Assembly (NCBI GenBank): GCA_026225945.1
Contig: JAMJFZ010003656.1
Coordinates: forward strand, 372,001-436,000
Source: Cricetomys ansorgei
Taxonomy: Eukaryota > Chordata > Mammalia > Rodentia > Nesomyidae
Direction of reading: 5' to 3'
DNA length: 64,000 nucleotides
In this document: positions 34,475 through 45,670 of the stretch, piece by piece
Position numbering within the stretch: position 1 is the first letter of the stretch
Layout: every line of letters starts with the position of its first letter
The notes under the pieces: model-generated
Database searches by the model: none
What the model saw: only the letters and a program-made list of their open reading frames with translations
What the model was told of the DNA's origin: nothing
Position numbers and translations under genes: made by a program

Positions 34475-34647
34475 CCTATTATGTGCTTTGGTATTTTGAT
34501 TGCATGTATGTCTGTGTGAGGATGTCAGATCCCTTGGAACTAGAGTTACAGACAGTTGTAAGCTGCCTTATGGGTGCTGGAAATTGAAACCTGGTTCTCT
34601 GGAAGAACAATCAGTGCTCTTAACCACTGAACCATCTCTCCTGTCCA
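34475..34647 (-). repeat. B2-type SINE
   Basis: Plus strand contains GGAACTAGAGTTACAGACAG and ends CACTGAACCATCTCTCCTGTCC, a B2 complement. The TGTC tract sits at its tail. Confidence 0.8.
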
Positions 34648-34861
34648 AGGATGTATTTTAAAGCTTAGTTCCTATCATTTTTACACTGGGACAGAATAGT
34701 TTTCTTCATTTTATATATTGAAGAATGCACAATTTTTTATTGTGTGAAAATGTACCCAACATAAAATTGTGCATTTTAAGCATGTTTAAATGTAGATTCA
34801 GTGGCATCGGGTACATTTTACACTGTTGTACAACCATCACAAGTATCTTTGTTGACAATCT

Positions 34862-34975
34862 TCCATCTTCTCGTAATCTGGAAGCTGAGACAGGAGGATC
34901 ATAAATTCAAGGCCTGTCTGGCCTATAAAAGTAAATTCAAGACTACCCTAGGCTACATAGTAAGACTCTTTTTTA
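34862..34975 (+). repeat. B1-like SINE fragment
   Basis: GGAAGCTGAGACAGGAGGAT, CAAGGCCTGTCTGGCCTATA and CTAGGCTACATAGTAAGACT. The 5' end is missing. Confidence 0.6.
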
Positions 34976-35182
34976 CTATGTGAATGAGTGATGAATGAAT
35001 AGTACTGAGGACATAGCTTAGTGGGGCTGGGTTCATTTTCCCATACTGGAAGAAAGGAAGAAGGAAAGAAGGTTATTAGGAATATTAGAATCAGACTGCT
35101 TAATGAGCCTAAGGTTTCTCTTAGAGTCAAGGGAATGTTCTGAAATTGATGATGACTATGGTTGTACAACTCTAAATGAGCT

Positions 35183-35185
<3 letters not shown>

Positions 35186-35218
<33 letters not shown>
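35186..35218. repeat. (CA)n microsatellite
   Basis: About 16 pure CA units. Confidence 0.95.
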
Positions 35219-35220
<2 letters not shown>

Positions 35221-35673
35221 TATATGCCTTTTATGAGTAGATATATGGAATTTGAATTATATCTCAAAAGTGTTACTAAAACAAGGTTCAGGATTAATAT
35301 ATGAGAAACACTTAGCAAATAGTACAAATGATCCAAAATTATTGTCGAATGAAGGAATTCCAGAAGTTGAATTTGGTTTTGGTTCCTTTGTTTTTGGTTA
35401 TATGTGTTTCTGAGTGTTCCCATTCCTTCTTTAGTGAACTTGTATCCTGGGGGACTGACCAGGATGATGCATTGTATTAGTGTGACCCTGGTCCAGCAGT
35501 GGGAATGAAGTCAGCTTTCAGGGCCTGTTTGCACTAAATTTCCTTGGTTTTTTTATTTGTGTGTCATCCTGAAACTGTGGCCTGCTTGAGCCTTAAACAC
35601 ATTATATTCCCAGCTGCATTGAAGGAACTTGCTGTGGCTCACGAATGTTCATGGAACCCCTTCTCTGTTACAG

Positions 35674-35825
35674 ATTGAAGAAGGAAGCAAAGCTGCAGCA
35701 GTTGACAAGCTACTAGCTGGAGATGAGATTGTGGGGATCAATGACGTGAATCTCTCAGGGTTCAGACAAGAAGCAATTTGCCTAGTCAAAGGCTCCCACA
35801 AGACCCTGAAGCTTGTGGTCCAAAG
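35674..35825 (+). CDS. Shroom2: Shroom2 exon 2: C-terminal half of the PDZ domain
   Basis: A 152-base internal exon between TTCTCTGTTACAG and GTGAGA, entered in phase 0 and left in phase 2. It encodes about 50 residues from [10 protein letters not shown] through [12 protein letters not shown] to KTLKLVVQ plus two bases of Arg. This matches the second half of the human SHROOM2 PDZ domain almost residue for residue as I recall it. The first half (with the carboxylate-binding Gly-Phe loop) is on exon 1, outside the window. Shroom2 is a cortical actin and junction protein that controls cell shape through actomyosin. An apparent upstream frame from 35629 is intronic; the start codon is not here. 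Confidence 0.96.
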
Positions 35826-36084
35826 GTGAGATATGTGCCTTTTCTTTGTTCACCAAGACAAACAGGAAGGATTGGAATGTCAAAATACCAAGCCTGTGTG
35901 GCTTGTCTATTTGTTAGAGATCTCAATATACATGTGAACTTATAATTACAGTTTTTCCTAACTAGCTTTTGGAGACCAGAACCTGCATATGCTTCAGGCC
36001 TTTCTAGAAAATGCTGTCCTATTTGTGCATACGAACTAGGCACATCCTCTCACATACTTTAAATAATCTCTAAGTGATAAACTT

Positions 36085-36330
36085 TTAAGTCACCATGACA
36101 AAAATACCTGATAATAACAACAACCTAAAGGAGGAAAGATTTCTTTTTGGCTCATGGTTTCAAGAGATTTCTACCCATCACAGTTGAGAAGGAATAGATT
36201 TTATGATGGTGGAATTATTTTGTAGACAGTGGTTGCATCACAGGTGCAGATAACAGCTACTAGGTTCATAGTACTTTACTGCAATCTGAGGGGAGAAAAC
36301 TGCCTGTTCCTATAGATTAGATTGAGGTAG
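36085..36330 (-). mobile_element. MaLR-like LTR fragment
   Basis: ACCATGACAAAAATACCTGATAA, AGGAGGAAAGATTTCTTTTTGGCTCATGG and ATTTCTACCCATCA parallel the repeats at 23465 and 61765. Confidence 0.45.
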
Positions 36331-36524
36331 GAAGTTAGATAAGTCTAAAGAAATGAAATTATATGCTTTTATGATGCTTTTATGTTCAGGATAAAAACAG
36401 TACTCCCAGGGACCATGAGAAAATTTGTTTTATTGTTTGCAGAGATTATAGGCATGTGCCTTTGAACCTGGCTTCCTCTCTTTTTTGATAGAATCAATGC
36501 AGTCATTGATTTAATTAAAAAGTT

Positions 36525-36662
36525 AAGCAGGGCATGGTGGTGAATGCCTTCAGTCCCAGTATACGCGAAACAAAAGCGGGTAGATCACTGTGAGTTCAAG
36601 ACCAACAAGGCATTGAACATATAATTATGTATAATTAGGGCCTGTGTCAAAAAAAGTTAAGT
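36525..36662 (+). repeat. B1 SINE, interrupted
   Basis: AGCAGGGCATGGTGGTGAATGCC and GTAGATCACTGTGAGTTCAA, then an AT-rich replacement before GGCCTGTGTCAAAAAAAG. Confidence 0.7.
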
Positions 36663-36812
36663 CAAACAGTTATTTCAGATTTTATCACATACTTAAAAAC
36701 ATACTTCTAAGGAACAACTCCTCCTTTCCCTTTTTTCTTCAACCCAACACCCCCCCCCTTTTTTTTTAGCTATAAGCAGTATCCAAGATCGGGGTTCAGA
36801 GATGAGAAAAGA

Positions 36813-37115
36813 GGTGCTGGGGAGATGATTCAGTGGGTAAAGCACTGTGGGGACTGGAGTCCAAATTCTCAGCACTTGGAAAACAGAGGTGGGGGATCCA
36901 GGGAGCAAGCTGGCTAGCTAGATTAGCCAAATTAGTGAGCTTGGGTTCAACTAGAGGAATATTTCCCTGCCTCAGTATATAAGATAGACAGTGATTGAAT
37001 AAGATACCAGACATTAAGCTCTTAACTTTCACATATCGCATGTGTATCCCAGCACATGTGGTACACATACACATGCAAACAAACAAACAAACAAATAAAC
37101 TAAAAAGAACTGAGG
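36813..37115 (+). repeat. B3-type SINE with (AAAC)n tail
   Basis: GGTGCTGGGGAGATGATTCA and GTGGGTAAAGCACTG at the head; CATGCAAACAAACAAACAAA at the tail. Longer than a standard B2, so it may contain a second fragment. Confidence 0.7.
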
Positions 37116-37196
37116 AAAGATAAGTCTTCTTTGTATATTCATTTATCAACCCTCATTTCTAAATGGGATATTCTCTTGAATGCCTTTTACTTATGT

Positions 37197-37278
37197 TTTC
37201 GAAGTGCTAGGGATCAAACCCAGATCATGCTGCATGCTAAGCAAGTGCTCTACCACTGAACTGCAGCACTTCCAGTCC
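37197..37278 (-). repeat. ID element
   Basis: Complement: GTGCTAGGGATCAAACCCAG and CAAGTGCTCTACCACTGAAC. Confidence 0.75.
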
Positions 37279-37434
37279 TAAACACCCTTTTAGCTTGTAG
37301 CTAAAGACACAATCCTTGTAGCTCAAAAGATACAATCTCAGAATGATCGTTTCTGATCTATTTGAGGAAGATGGGTATGAATTATCATCAATGTATGATT
37401 CCTTGATTACCTCATGACCTCTCAAAAAGAAGTT

Positions 37435-37805
37435 GTCTTAGGGTTACTATTGCTGTGATGAAACACCATGACCAAAGCAACTTGGGGAGGAAAAGGTTTA
37501 TTTGGCTTATACTTCCATATTCGCTGTTCATCATTGAAGGAAGTCAGGGCAGGAACTCAAACAGGGCTGGAACTTGAAGGCAGGAGCTGATGCAGAGGCC
37601 ATGGAGAGGTGCTGCTTACTGGCTTGCTTCCCACGGCTTGCTCAACCTGCTCTCTTATAGAACCCAGGACCACCAGCCCAGGGATGGCACCACCCACTAA
37701 TTAAGAAAATGGTCTACAGCCAGAGCTTATGGAAACATTATCTCAGTTGAAGTTTCCTCCTTTCAGATAACTCTAATTTGTGACAAGTTGGCATAAAACC
37801 AGTAC
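37435..37805 (-). mobile_element. LTR-like dispersed repeat, near full length
   Basis: Reverse orientation of the family at 6152: begins TTGTCTTAGGGTTACTATTG with GAAACACCATGACCAAAGCA, contains GAACCCAGGACCACCAGCCCA, and ends TTTGTGACAAGTTGGCATAA. Confidence 0.8.
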
Positions 37806-38214
37806 AGAAGTCCTTGTTGTCATTAGATGCAAGTAATAGAGATAGATATTTTTCAAGTTTAACGCAATGCTGTTTAGAGATGTGAAGGAAGTTTCATAAG
37901 CTGGTAAATTAGTTAATATTAGGACTTATGTCTGTTTCTCAATGTATGATGAATAATTTACTGTTAATCTTAAAGATATACATAGTAAAGCCTTGTAATA
38001 CTCCAGAGTAACAGGTCTTTACTACAAATGCACCAATTGTTCTTAAAACTCCAGCATGTATTCTTTTCTAAATTTTAATCTCCCCACTTCTTTCTCTATG
38101 CTTCAGGCAACTACTTAATCTGCTTTCTGTCCCTGTGGATTAGTTAGTATTTACTAGTACTTTATATTGAGCTCCAAGATGGAGCATACCTTCTCATAGA
38201 AACTTCAAGACCTG

Positions 38215-38290
38215 GAGTGTGGCTCCATAGTAAAGCATGTGCTCAGCACCTAAGGCTCAGATTTCATTCTGAGCACCAAAAGAAGAGTCT
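38215..38290 (+). repeat. ID-like SINE
   Basis: ACCTGGAGTGTGGCTCCATAG with CATTCTGAGCACCAAAAGAAG. Confidence 0.5.
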
Positions 38291-39254
38291 AGCTCACAAA
38301 AAATCACTCTGAAAGTGAATCATAGCCTAAGCTGCAAACACAAAAATAATACATTGCCCTGCTTAAGATCATGACCAAATAATAGACTGTGTTGTTCCAT
38401 CCTTTGCCTTAGAGATGGTCTACATAAACTGTGACTGTTAACATTTGAATAGTAGTCCCTGCTTAGACTTCCTTCCCCTTAATGACAGCTGCTCCCTGCT
38501 TCTATTTCCTGTGTTCCTTTTATCTTAGTATGTGTGGTAACCAGGGGACCAGCCAACTGGGATGAGATTTCAATAGGCCAGTGTCACAAAGCAGTGGTAT
38601 CTTGTTTCACAAGGCCCCGACAATCTTGTCCTCATTGAGAAGCAATGCCTGGACAGTGATGCCTGAAGGGACATGGTGATATCTGTAACCCCAGTGAAGA
38701 TTCTGCCACAGACAAAAGAGAATGGCTGCTTTTCTCAGGGGTAGCTGGGGAAAAAACTTGAACTCTCATCTCTAGCAAAAGCACATGTTCTTCTTCTTGA
38801 TGTCCAGGTGGCATTTGGGCTCATGAGCAGTAGGGTGGGGGACTCATAGGAGTCAGATCGGTGGGACTGTGACCAGTTGGGTCCAACATGCCTCCCTTCT
38901 TCTTTGGTTTCCAAGGTTTTTTGGTGTTTCAGTGTGTCCCTTTATAGTGCTGTGTAGTCTTTCATTATGTATTTGTGTCTATGTAGTTGTCACCTGCTCT
39001 GATCTCCTCAGTGTACAGTTCTGCACCTGGAGATCTCCTGGGTAAGGCTGGCTTGGATCTGGGCTCCGGGAGTTTCACAGAAGGCTACTGATTGTTTTCT
39101 TGGGTAACTGTATTAGTTTGGCCACTCAGTTGGAGAAAAAGCTGCAAGAGGCAGAGACACAAGGATCTAGAGAGTTCAGCCTGGGCTATAGAGTGAGTTT
39201 AAAAACAACCTAAAGTTTATTGAGATGATATCTCAAAATAGTAAACACAAAGAA

Positions 39255-39345
39255 GGACTGGGAATATCGCTCAGTAGTTAGAGGGCTTGTCTAACATATG
39301 TGAAGCCTTGGGTTCAATTTCCAGTACAACAAAAGTAAATCAAAA
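39255..39345 (+). repeat. ID element
   Basis: GGACTGGGAATATCGCTCAG and TTGGGTTCAATTTCCAGTAC with an A-rich tail. Confidence 0.75.
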
Positions 39346-40098
39346 TATACCCATGAACTCTAGGGAATATTTCTTTTAAATATTACACTACAAATTACTT
39401 TTATAAGGCTGATAAATATTTTTTTCAATCTTTTTCCAAATTCACACTAAAGTATTAGTTTTCTTTATAGTAAAGTACACCTACTACCTGATTCTTAATC
39501 TCACTCTGGTAGTTTCTGGTGATTCTGTTCTGGATTGCAAGCTATTTTGTTGGGGACAAGCCATGAGAGGGTTGATTTCATGTTACTTGTCTCTTTGCTT
39601 GTAGCCATAAACCTTCTTGTGAATCTAATTATATCTGCTAAGCTTGCATTCAGGAGCAGATTAACATCAAAGAGAAAGCTTTTCTTTTGCTGGAGGCTGC
39701 AAGGGTTAGGCAGCCTGTATCAGATGATTGCACATTTTACGGAAAGAAGGCTTCAGATGCAGGACAGTGGTCTTACTTGCTGGGAGGGAATTTCTTGCAA
39801 CATGCATCCCTTCTCAGATGTTGCTGAGTTCCATTGCCTTCAGCTTCAGACTGGTACCTTATAGTGCTCCCCTCTGCCCTGGCCTCATGGAGCTGGCCTT
39901 GAGCAGGTGGCTGGGAGGCCCCAGTGCTGATTATTAGCACAGATGTTCCTGTGAGTAGATTTTTGCAGTGGTATGGCAGGAGTGATCGTTTTGAGACAGC
40001 AGTGGGTTTTGTCCTTTGTCCCCTTCCTTCCTTTTCTCTCTTCTTCTCTTTCCTCCTCTCTAGAGTACCTTTCCTTGGCAGCATTCTCCCAGAATAGA

Positions 40099-40143
40099 GT
40101 GTATGTGTGTGTGTGTGTGTGTGCACGTGTGCGCGTGTGTGCG

Positions 40144-40176
<33 letters not shown>

Positions 40177-40226
40177 AAGAAAGACAGAGAGAGAGAGAGA
40201 GAGAGAAAGAGGACAGAGAGAGAGAA
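40099..40226. repeat. (GT)n(GCGT)n(GA)n compound microsatellite
   Basis: GT units interrupted by GCAC/GCGC to 40176, then GA units to 40226. Accounts for Thr/His-rich and Ser/Leu-rich frames on both strands. Confidence 0.95.
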
Positions 40227-40815
40227 ATATTCAAGGAGGGTTTCTAGAGGTGTCAAGTGAACTCTATGCTTTGGGGTAGCTTGTTATTGTTTGCTCATGG
40301 CTGAGAGCATTATTTCTATTCTGTGAGCATTTGGGAGCATGTTACTGTATTTATTTCCTTGTTGAAGCAGAGATGTTGAAGTTTATGCCCTGATTTGTTT
40401 ACACTTCAAGTATTTTCTTTATTAAAGTTGGGGAAAGAAGCAAAATCAAATAGTTAATTTACAAGTTATCTGTGTTTGGACTTGTATGTAGCTTAAGTAA
40501 CTTAATTGGATGAGTCTCTGTGAAACATTTCATTTTCTAGGTCAAAGTTAAGACCTTTGTTTTTTACTCTTTATTCATTGTAAAAAAGGAACTAGATTTT
40601 TATGAAGGCTGTATACATACATGCAAATGATGTTTATAAAGTTCAGTTTGGCAGAAATATAGACTAGTGTTGTATAGTAAGTAAAAACATTGCTTTGAAA
40701 ACAGTGATGGCTTTTAGTTTTCATTAGTTTTACTATTTTTGTTAATTTTTTAATTATACAAAGTAATGGATTTTATTATGACATTTTCTTCCATATAATT
40801 GTCATTGTACTTTCC

Positions 40816-40905
40816 TTTTTGTTTTCTTCTGGTGCTGGGGACTGAACCCAAGGGCTTGCTAATGCTAGGCAAGCATTTTACTATCAAATTACATCCCAAT
40901 TATAG
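40816..40905 (-). repeat. ID element
   Basis: Complement: GGTGCTGGGGACTGAACCCA and GCTAGGCAAGCATTTTACTA. Confidence 0.75.
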
Positions 40906-41009
40906 CTCACTGGTGGTTTTTAATATATTAAGAGACACATTAAGAAAAACTGTTACTTTTTTTTACTTTTTTATTTCAAGTTTCTAAAGGAACTGGGAAT
41001 TTTTCTGCT

Positions 41010-41255
41010 TGGTTTCATAAACATGAGATCTTTCTACTTAGCTTTCAAAATGCTGGGATTACAGATATATGTTACAGCAGTTGTCTCAGAGGAACTGTAA
41101 AATGCATAACTAGTCTTACATGCTATAAATTATGTTCATTTTGAGATCTGAGGAATTAAGATGTAAACTGTAGCGTTAACAATGCAGTTAATGTTTTGGT
41201 TTGTGGTGCTAGCCAAGTGCTGTACCAGAGTCATACCCTCAACCTACATTCTTTT
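41010..41255 (-). repeat. B1-like and ID-like remnants
   Basis: 41030-41080 retains AAAATGCTGGGATTACAGAT (B1 complement). 41194-41255 retains GCCAAGTGCTGTACCAGAGT (ID/B4 complement). Confidence 0.4.
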
Positions 41256-42171
41256 TAAAAGGGGTACCAGTGATGGAGGTCTACCTAACATGAAGAACTT
41301 CACTTTAGGAAAAAAGATTTTTCTATGTGCAGTTGAATTGAAAAGAGAAGTATGCTGATGAGATTATAGAGTATCTCAGTGTATCCTCTCTTGATACATG
41401 GGAGTGTCAAGACCTGCAGCTCAGCAGACACTGGGTTCCTGCCAACCTCTCAATGGACTTGCCTGGGCAGGAGGCACATGTTTTGGTGTGTCCAACATGT
41501 TGCTCACCCTTGTTATTACTTGTAGGAGACTCATGACTCTCAGAGGTATCTGCCCTGCCCTTAGCTTTAGTCATAGCTATGTTTGGAGGATCCCCTGTTG
41601 CTCTGGGCTGGCTGCTTGGTCTAGGAAAATCCACTTTTGGTTTGTTACCCAGGGGCAGGGAGAGGTAGTATTGGCAGAGCCATGATCAGATGGCTGCCCA
41701 GTAGGTCACAGAGGCTGAATAAATATCACCTCTTCTTACACCTGTCCCATCAAGCTTGCTACTACTAATACCCCTTGATTGTCTTTGGAGAAGGAAGCAA
41801 ACACACCATGTAGGTCCAGTGTTTTTGAAAAAGATTTGCACCTTCAATTTTGTTCCCTTTGTTTTCACATTGCCTGCTTCATTTATGCAAGAAAAGTGCT
41901 TATGGTATGAGAACCATGTTACATTGTGTGTCTCCATCCTACCCTCTCAGACACTTGCCCCACTGCTGAAGTATTTTTCTGTCTTTGCCACTCAACATAC
42001 TTGCATAACCCAACCCTCGCAAAAACCATATGAAATAGGTGCCAGGGAAGTGGATTTTATAGCGTGTGCTCATGGCAATTATATACAAAGCCTTTTTTAA
42101 TGTAATGAAGCTGTATTGTTAGAACTTTTATTAATGTGAATATGAAATGTCTGACTAAATAACTGAGGTTA

Positions 42172-42265
42172 TGTTGGGCATGGTGACACATGCGTGCAAT
42201 CCCAGTACTCAGAAAGACTGCTGAATGCCAGGCAAGCACTGTACTCTTGAGTTAGACCCTCAGGT
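42172..42265. repeat. B1 5' fragment abutting reversed ID fragment
   Basis: TTGGGCATGGTGACACATGC (plus-strand B1 start, to 42215) joins CCAGGCAAGCACTGTACTCT (ID complement). Confidence 0.5.
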
Positions 42266-42529
42266 CTTGGGATGCCTTAACTTTATGGATACAGGTTCTG
42301 TGGCTTGTTGCTTTTCCAAAGAAAAGGACCATTCATCCTCATTGAGCCTATGTGTGATAAAACAAATGGCCATTTCTCTCAGCTACTTAGCACTTACGGA
42401 TGTATATAGAGCGACCATACATATGAGGTATTATTTAATAGTTCTCCAACTATGGAAAGCATTGTGAGGGTGTAAATTAACAGATTTTCTTTGGAAAAAT
42501 GTTATATAATTGATTTTGTTTGTTCTTCT

Positions 42530-42830
42530 TTTCTCAGATATCCCAGATTGGCTCTAAATTTAGTATGTACAACCAGAGGATGACCTTGAACTCGTAGTCC
42601 TCCTGCCATTACCTAAAAGTTTTGGGATTACATATTTGTGCCACCAGACCTTGTTGAGAAGTTTAATTTAATCAGCATAGCATTTGTCTATTCACATTCA
42701 TCCTGCAGCAGTTGGCTGCTCCCCCCTTCTCCTTCCAGGCAGGGTCTTACTTTAGTCCAGGCTGCCCTTAAACTTGTAATCCTCTTGCCTTAGGCTCTCA
42801 GGTGCTGAAATTACAGGTACATACCACCAC
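42530..42830 (-). repeat. Two diverged B1-type SINEs
   Basis: 42530-42650 (GGATGACCTTGAACTCGTAG, TTTGTGCCACCAGACC) and 42725-42830 (GGCAGGGTCTTACTTTAGTC, GAAATTACAGGTACATACCA). Confidence 0.6.
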
Positions 42831-43398
42831 AAAAAGTGGCCCATTCTTTGTATTCAGCAAACCTCATGGTAAATTTCATGGAAGTCATTCATTTTGCTTT
42901 ATAATGGAGTTCTTTCTTCTTTCATGGTCAAGAGTCAGCATTTCTTTGCCACATGGTGATGCTAATATCAATATCTTGCATTGCCTTCCCTTCGTGTTAT
43001 ATATCTTGTGTATATCTCATCTCTATTTCTTGGTCCTTTTTCTAGGAGAAGAATCCTCAAAATTCTCAAATAACATTTTATCTTGGGATGCTGAACAGAA
43101 CCACAAGCTCCGAGAAGGGGATTTTTTTCTTTTTGGTGAGACAGGCAAGAGAGCCAGGATCTCTCTGTATATATGTATGTATGTATGCTTGTATAAAGGT
43201 TTTTTATTTCTTGTGAAGAGTTAGGGGAGTATATGCAATTGCCAAAGGCCACCTTAATTCTACTCTCCCTCTACCCTTGGCCTTTTAGAAGCATCATGCT
43301 CAATTGTGCCTTCTATGGGACTTGTCCCTTTGGAACCTTTGTATACCTCTCCACAGACCATAGGGTCTCCCACTGGCAGTTTTGTAGTCACTGAGATC

Positions 43399-43618
43399 CC
43401 CAGGGTATTTCCTTTTTTTCTCTTTTTATTTTATTTTATTATTATTATGATTTTTTTTTTGATTTTTCGAGACAGGGTTTCTCTGTTGTAACTCTGGCTG
43501 TCCTGGAAATCACTCTGTAGACCAGGCTGGCCTCTAACTCACAGAGATCCTCCTGCCTCTGCCTCCTTAGGGCTGGGATTAAATGCGTGCACCAATCGCC
43601 CAGCCTCCCAGGGTATTT
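43399..43618 (-). repeat. B1 SINE with 12-bp target-site duplication
   Basis: The B1 complement runs from TTTTCGAGACAGGGTTTCTC to GCACCAATCGCCCAGCCT. CCCAGGGTATTT flanks it at 43399-43410 and 43607-43618. The tail side (43411-43465) is T-rich. Confidence 0.92.
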
Positions 43619-43839
43619 TCAATGCATTTCCAACATTTGTCTCCTTTTATCTCTGCTGACTCTCAAAGACATGAGCTAGGTAAGATGCCTTTTATAAAGT
43701 GCTGGAGATCTCAGTTTTCCTAAGACTCTTCCCTATAACTTTGGAGGACCCCCTATGCACACATCCCCATGGATATCCTGAGAAGCTATCGTCTACATAA
43801 TCAGCAATAGTTCTGACATACTGGTTATGTGGCTACCTT

Positions 43840-43960
43840 CTTTTTTTTTTTAATGAAGGGTCTTGCTGTGTAGAACAGGCTGGCCTCAAACTTGTGGGAA
43901 TATTCTGCCTCTACTACCTGAGGGCTATGATTTCAGGTGTGAGTCACCTACCCTATTTTG
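43840..43960 (-). repeat. B1-type SINE
   Basis: Poly(T) at 43841-43851 then GGGTCTTGCTGTGTAGAACA, GGCTGGCCTCAAACTTGTGG and AGGTGTGAGTCACCTACCC. Confidence 0.65.
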
Positions 43961-44749
43961 TGTCTTTGTAGTTATATATAAGACTCATCAGCTCTGTTGT
44001 TAATCCTTAGGGCTATTTATAATACTTACATTAATGGCTGCACATTTGAATGCCTGTTGTTTCTTGGCCAACATATCTGTTCTGTTGAAGTGAGGCCAGG
44101 GAGTTCTTTTAAATGATTCCTGATGTGCTAGGCAGCAAGAATCGTGTGTTATTGATCACAAGTGGTTTGATTATGGAGTGGAGAGGATAGAGACCTAGCC
44201 TTTCTTTTTCTTTGCTGGTCAACATTAGTAAATGTATAGAAGGGTAGTTACAAAAGGTAAGAAAAGCAGTTTATTTGGGTGTGCTCCAGTACTGGGTATG
44301 GTGTGAATTTATTCTGTAACATTTCTTTCAGCAGTGGGGAGTGGAACAGGGACAGGATGGAGGACACTAGAAGCAGGTTACTTGCTCTGGCCAGGGCAGA
44401 GAAAAGGGAACTCTACTGGCTGGGAGAAGAACTGGGAAGCTTTCATCGTTTGCTGCTGTTATTGTTGAAGATTAGCCTTTGATGGCTTGTATCAGTTTCA
44501 TCTGCTCAGTGCATTAGGACATTTGTATCTTACCTGAATTCTTCTAATGTATAAAAGCAGGGACTCTTTCACTCTTGTCCCATAGGGCCAGATCTTATCA
44601 GGCATGATGCTCCTGTCCACAGCATGGCATTGTGATGTTGCACTGCCCTGGAAAGAATATACTGTTCTATGAATCTCCCACAGTGCCATTAAGCAGTCAA
44701 CATTTCTTTCTTTTCCTTTCTTCTATTTAGTGTTTTGTTTTGCTGTTTT

Positions 44750-44885
44750 TCTTTTTTGATTTTTCTGAGACAGGGCCATGATGTATAGCTCAGGCTGGCT
44801 CTTGGAACTCACTATGCAGCCTGGGCTGGCTACAAATTCTAGCTCTTCCTGAGTGATGGGGTTTCATGCCTGCACTCTCAGACCT
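44750..44885 (-). repeat. B1-type SINE, diverged
   Basis: TTTTTCTGAGACAGGGCCAT, ATAGCTCAGGCTGGCTCTTG and GAGTGATGGGGTTTCATGCC. Confidence 0.6.
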
Positions 44886-45329
44886 AACTGCTTTTTTTTT
44901 CTTACAGTAAATACACAGTGCTATCATTAAGAGTGCTCTAACATTTCCTTTATATGTTCACCTAACTTGCAAGTAACATACCAGCCAACCAGTTAACATT
45001 CCAGTAGGTCCTGCTGTTTGGACCTACTCTCAGTCTGCTGAGGGGGCTGATAAGACATGGGCCACAGATGCTGTAACTAGTGAGTGGTGACTCCAAGAGG
45101 GAAGAGGGTGTCTGTCCTGAAGACAAAGTCATGGAGCTGTCCTTCAAGGGCTGAGGCCAGGTGTTAGATGAAAATATAGACCTACGTCAGTCATACCAAG
45201 TGCACCTGAACTGTGAATCCTAAAGTGGCAGAGGGAAACAAGAAGAAAGAGTGTTTGTGATTGACCTTTTCTGAGGAGACATGAACAAGTGTCTTTTCAC
45301 CTCAGATAGGACACTAGTGACAGACCAAA

Positions 45330-45670
45330 AATAATTCTACCCAGTTCTAGCTTAGTGAACCAGTGAGGTTATTGGGGCTACTTATGGGAGCATGGATGAC
45401 TCAAGGGCAGCTACAAGCTACACTGACAAGCCCACCCCAGCATGAGTGGTGATTCCCAAAAGCTGCACCTCTGGAGCTCCTGCACAACTAGCAGACAGCT
45501 CCACAAAGAATCTTTTCTCCACAGCAATTGTTTACTGCTTTTCTAACTTTGAGAGGTATCCTGTGAATCCTGTAATTTTCTGAGTTTACTGAACCTGGTA
45601 AGTTTCATTAGCTTCCTGAGCCTTTGTTAGCTTTTATCCTTCCTCCTGGAGGGAATATTTTAGAGGAAGT
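45330..45670 (+). mobile_element. Rodent LTR-like dispersed repeat, copy 2
   Basis: GCATGGATGACTCAAGGGCAG, CCCACCCCAGCATGAGTGGT and CCCAAAAGCTGCACCTCTGG share word order with 7695-7990. The 3' part has TTCCTGAGCCTTTGTTAGCT and TCCTCCTGGAGGGAA. Family not named. Confidence 0.5.

Larger units (their letters stand above)
1..35673 (+). other. Shroom2: Shroom2 intron 1 (3' part)
   Basis: Everything before the first recognisable exon is AT-rich, repeat-laden sequence without CpG islands or credible coding exons, so I read it as the 3' part of intron 1. In human the first exon encodes about 55 residues including the first half of the PDZ domain; nothing like it is visible, so promoter and start codon lie upstream. 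Listed repeats fill much of it. I see nothing recognisable in 870-1260, 3010-3860, 6830-7500, 10600-11260, 12900-13210, 13500-13760, 16170-17120, 17450-17790, 18160-19120, 19740-20180, 20520-20850, 21150-21710, 22080-22920, 23870-24200, 24890-25600, 25755-26280, 27250-27960, 28080-29235, 29285-29750, 29890-30500, 33130-34200 and 35220-35673. Confidence 0.8.

Noticed and set aside
35629..35673. Extension of exon 2 upstream of 35674
   Set aside because: A clear acceptor ends at 35673 and the residues before it do not match the PDZ domain.
38632..38814. A minus-strand retrocopy or coding exon
   Set aside because: The 60-codon frame and its neighbouring frames did not resemble any protein I know, and there is no poly(T) beside it.
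39535..39864. 109-codon frame with a hydrophobic segment
   Set aside because: No homology recognised, no splice sites matching Shroom2 phases, and length is within what intronic sequence gives by chance.
39773..40260. Open frames of 95-153 codons on both strands
   Set aside because: They run through the GT/GA microsatellite and show no domain or splice context.
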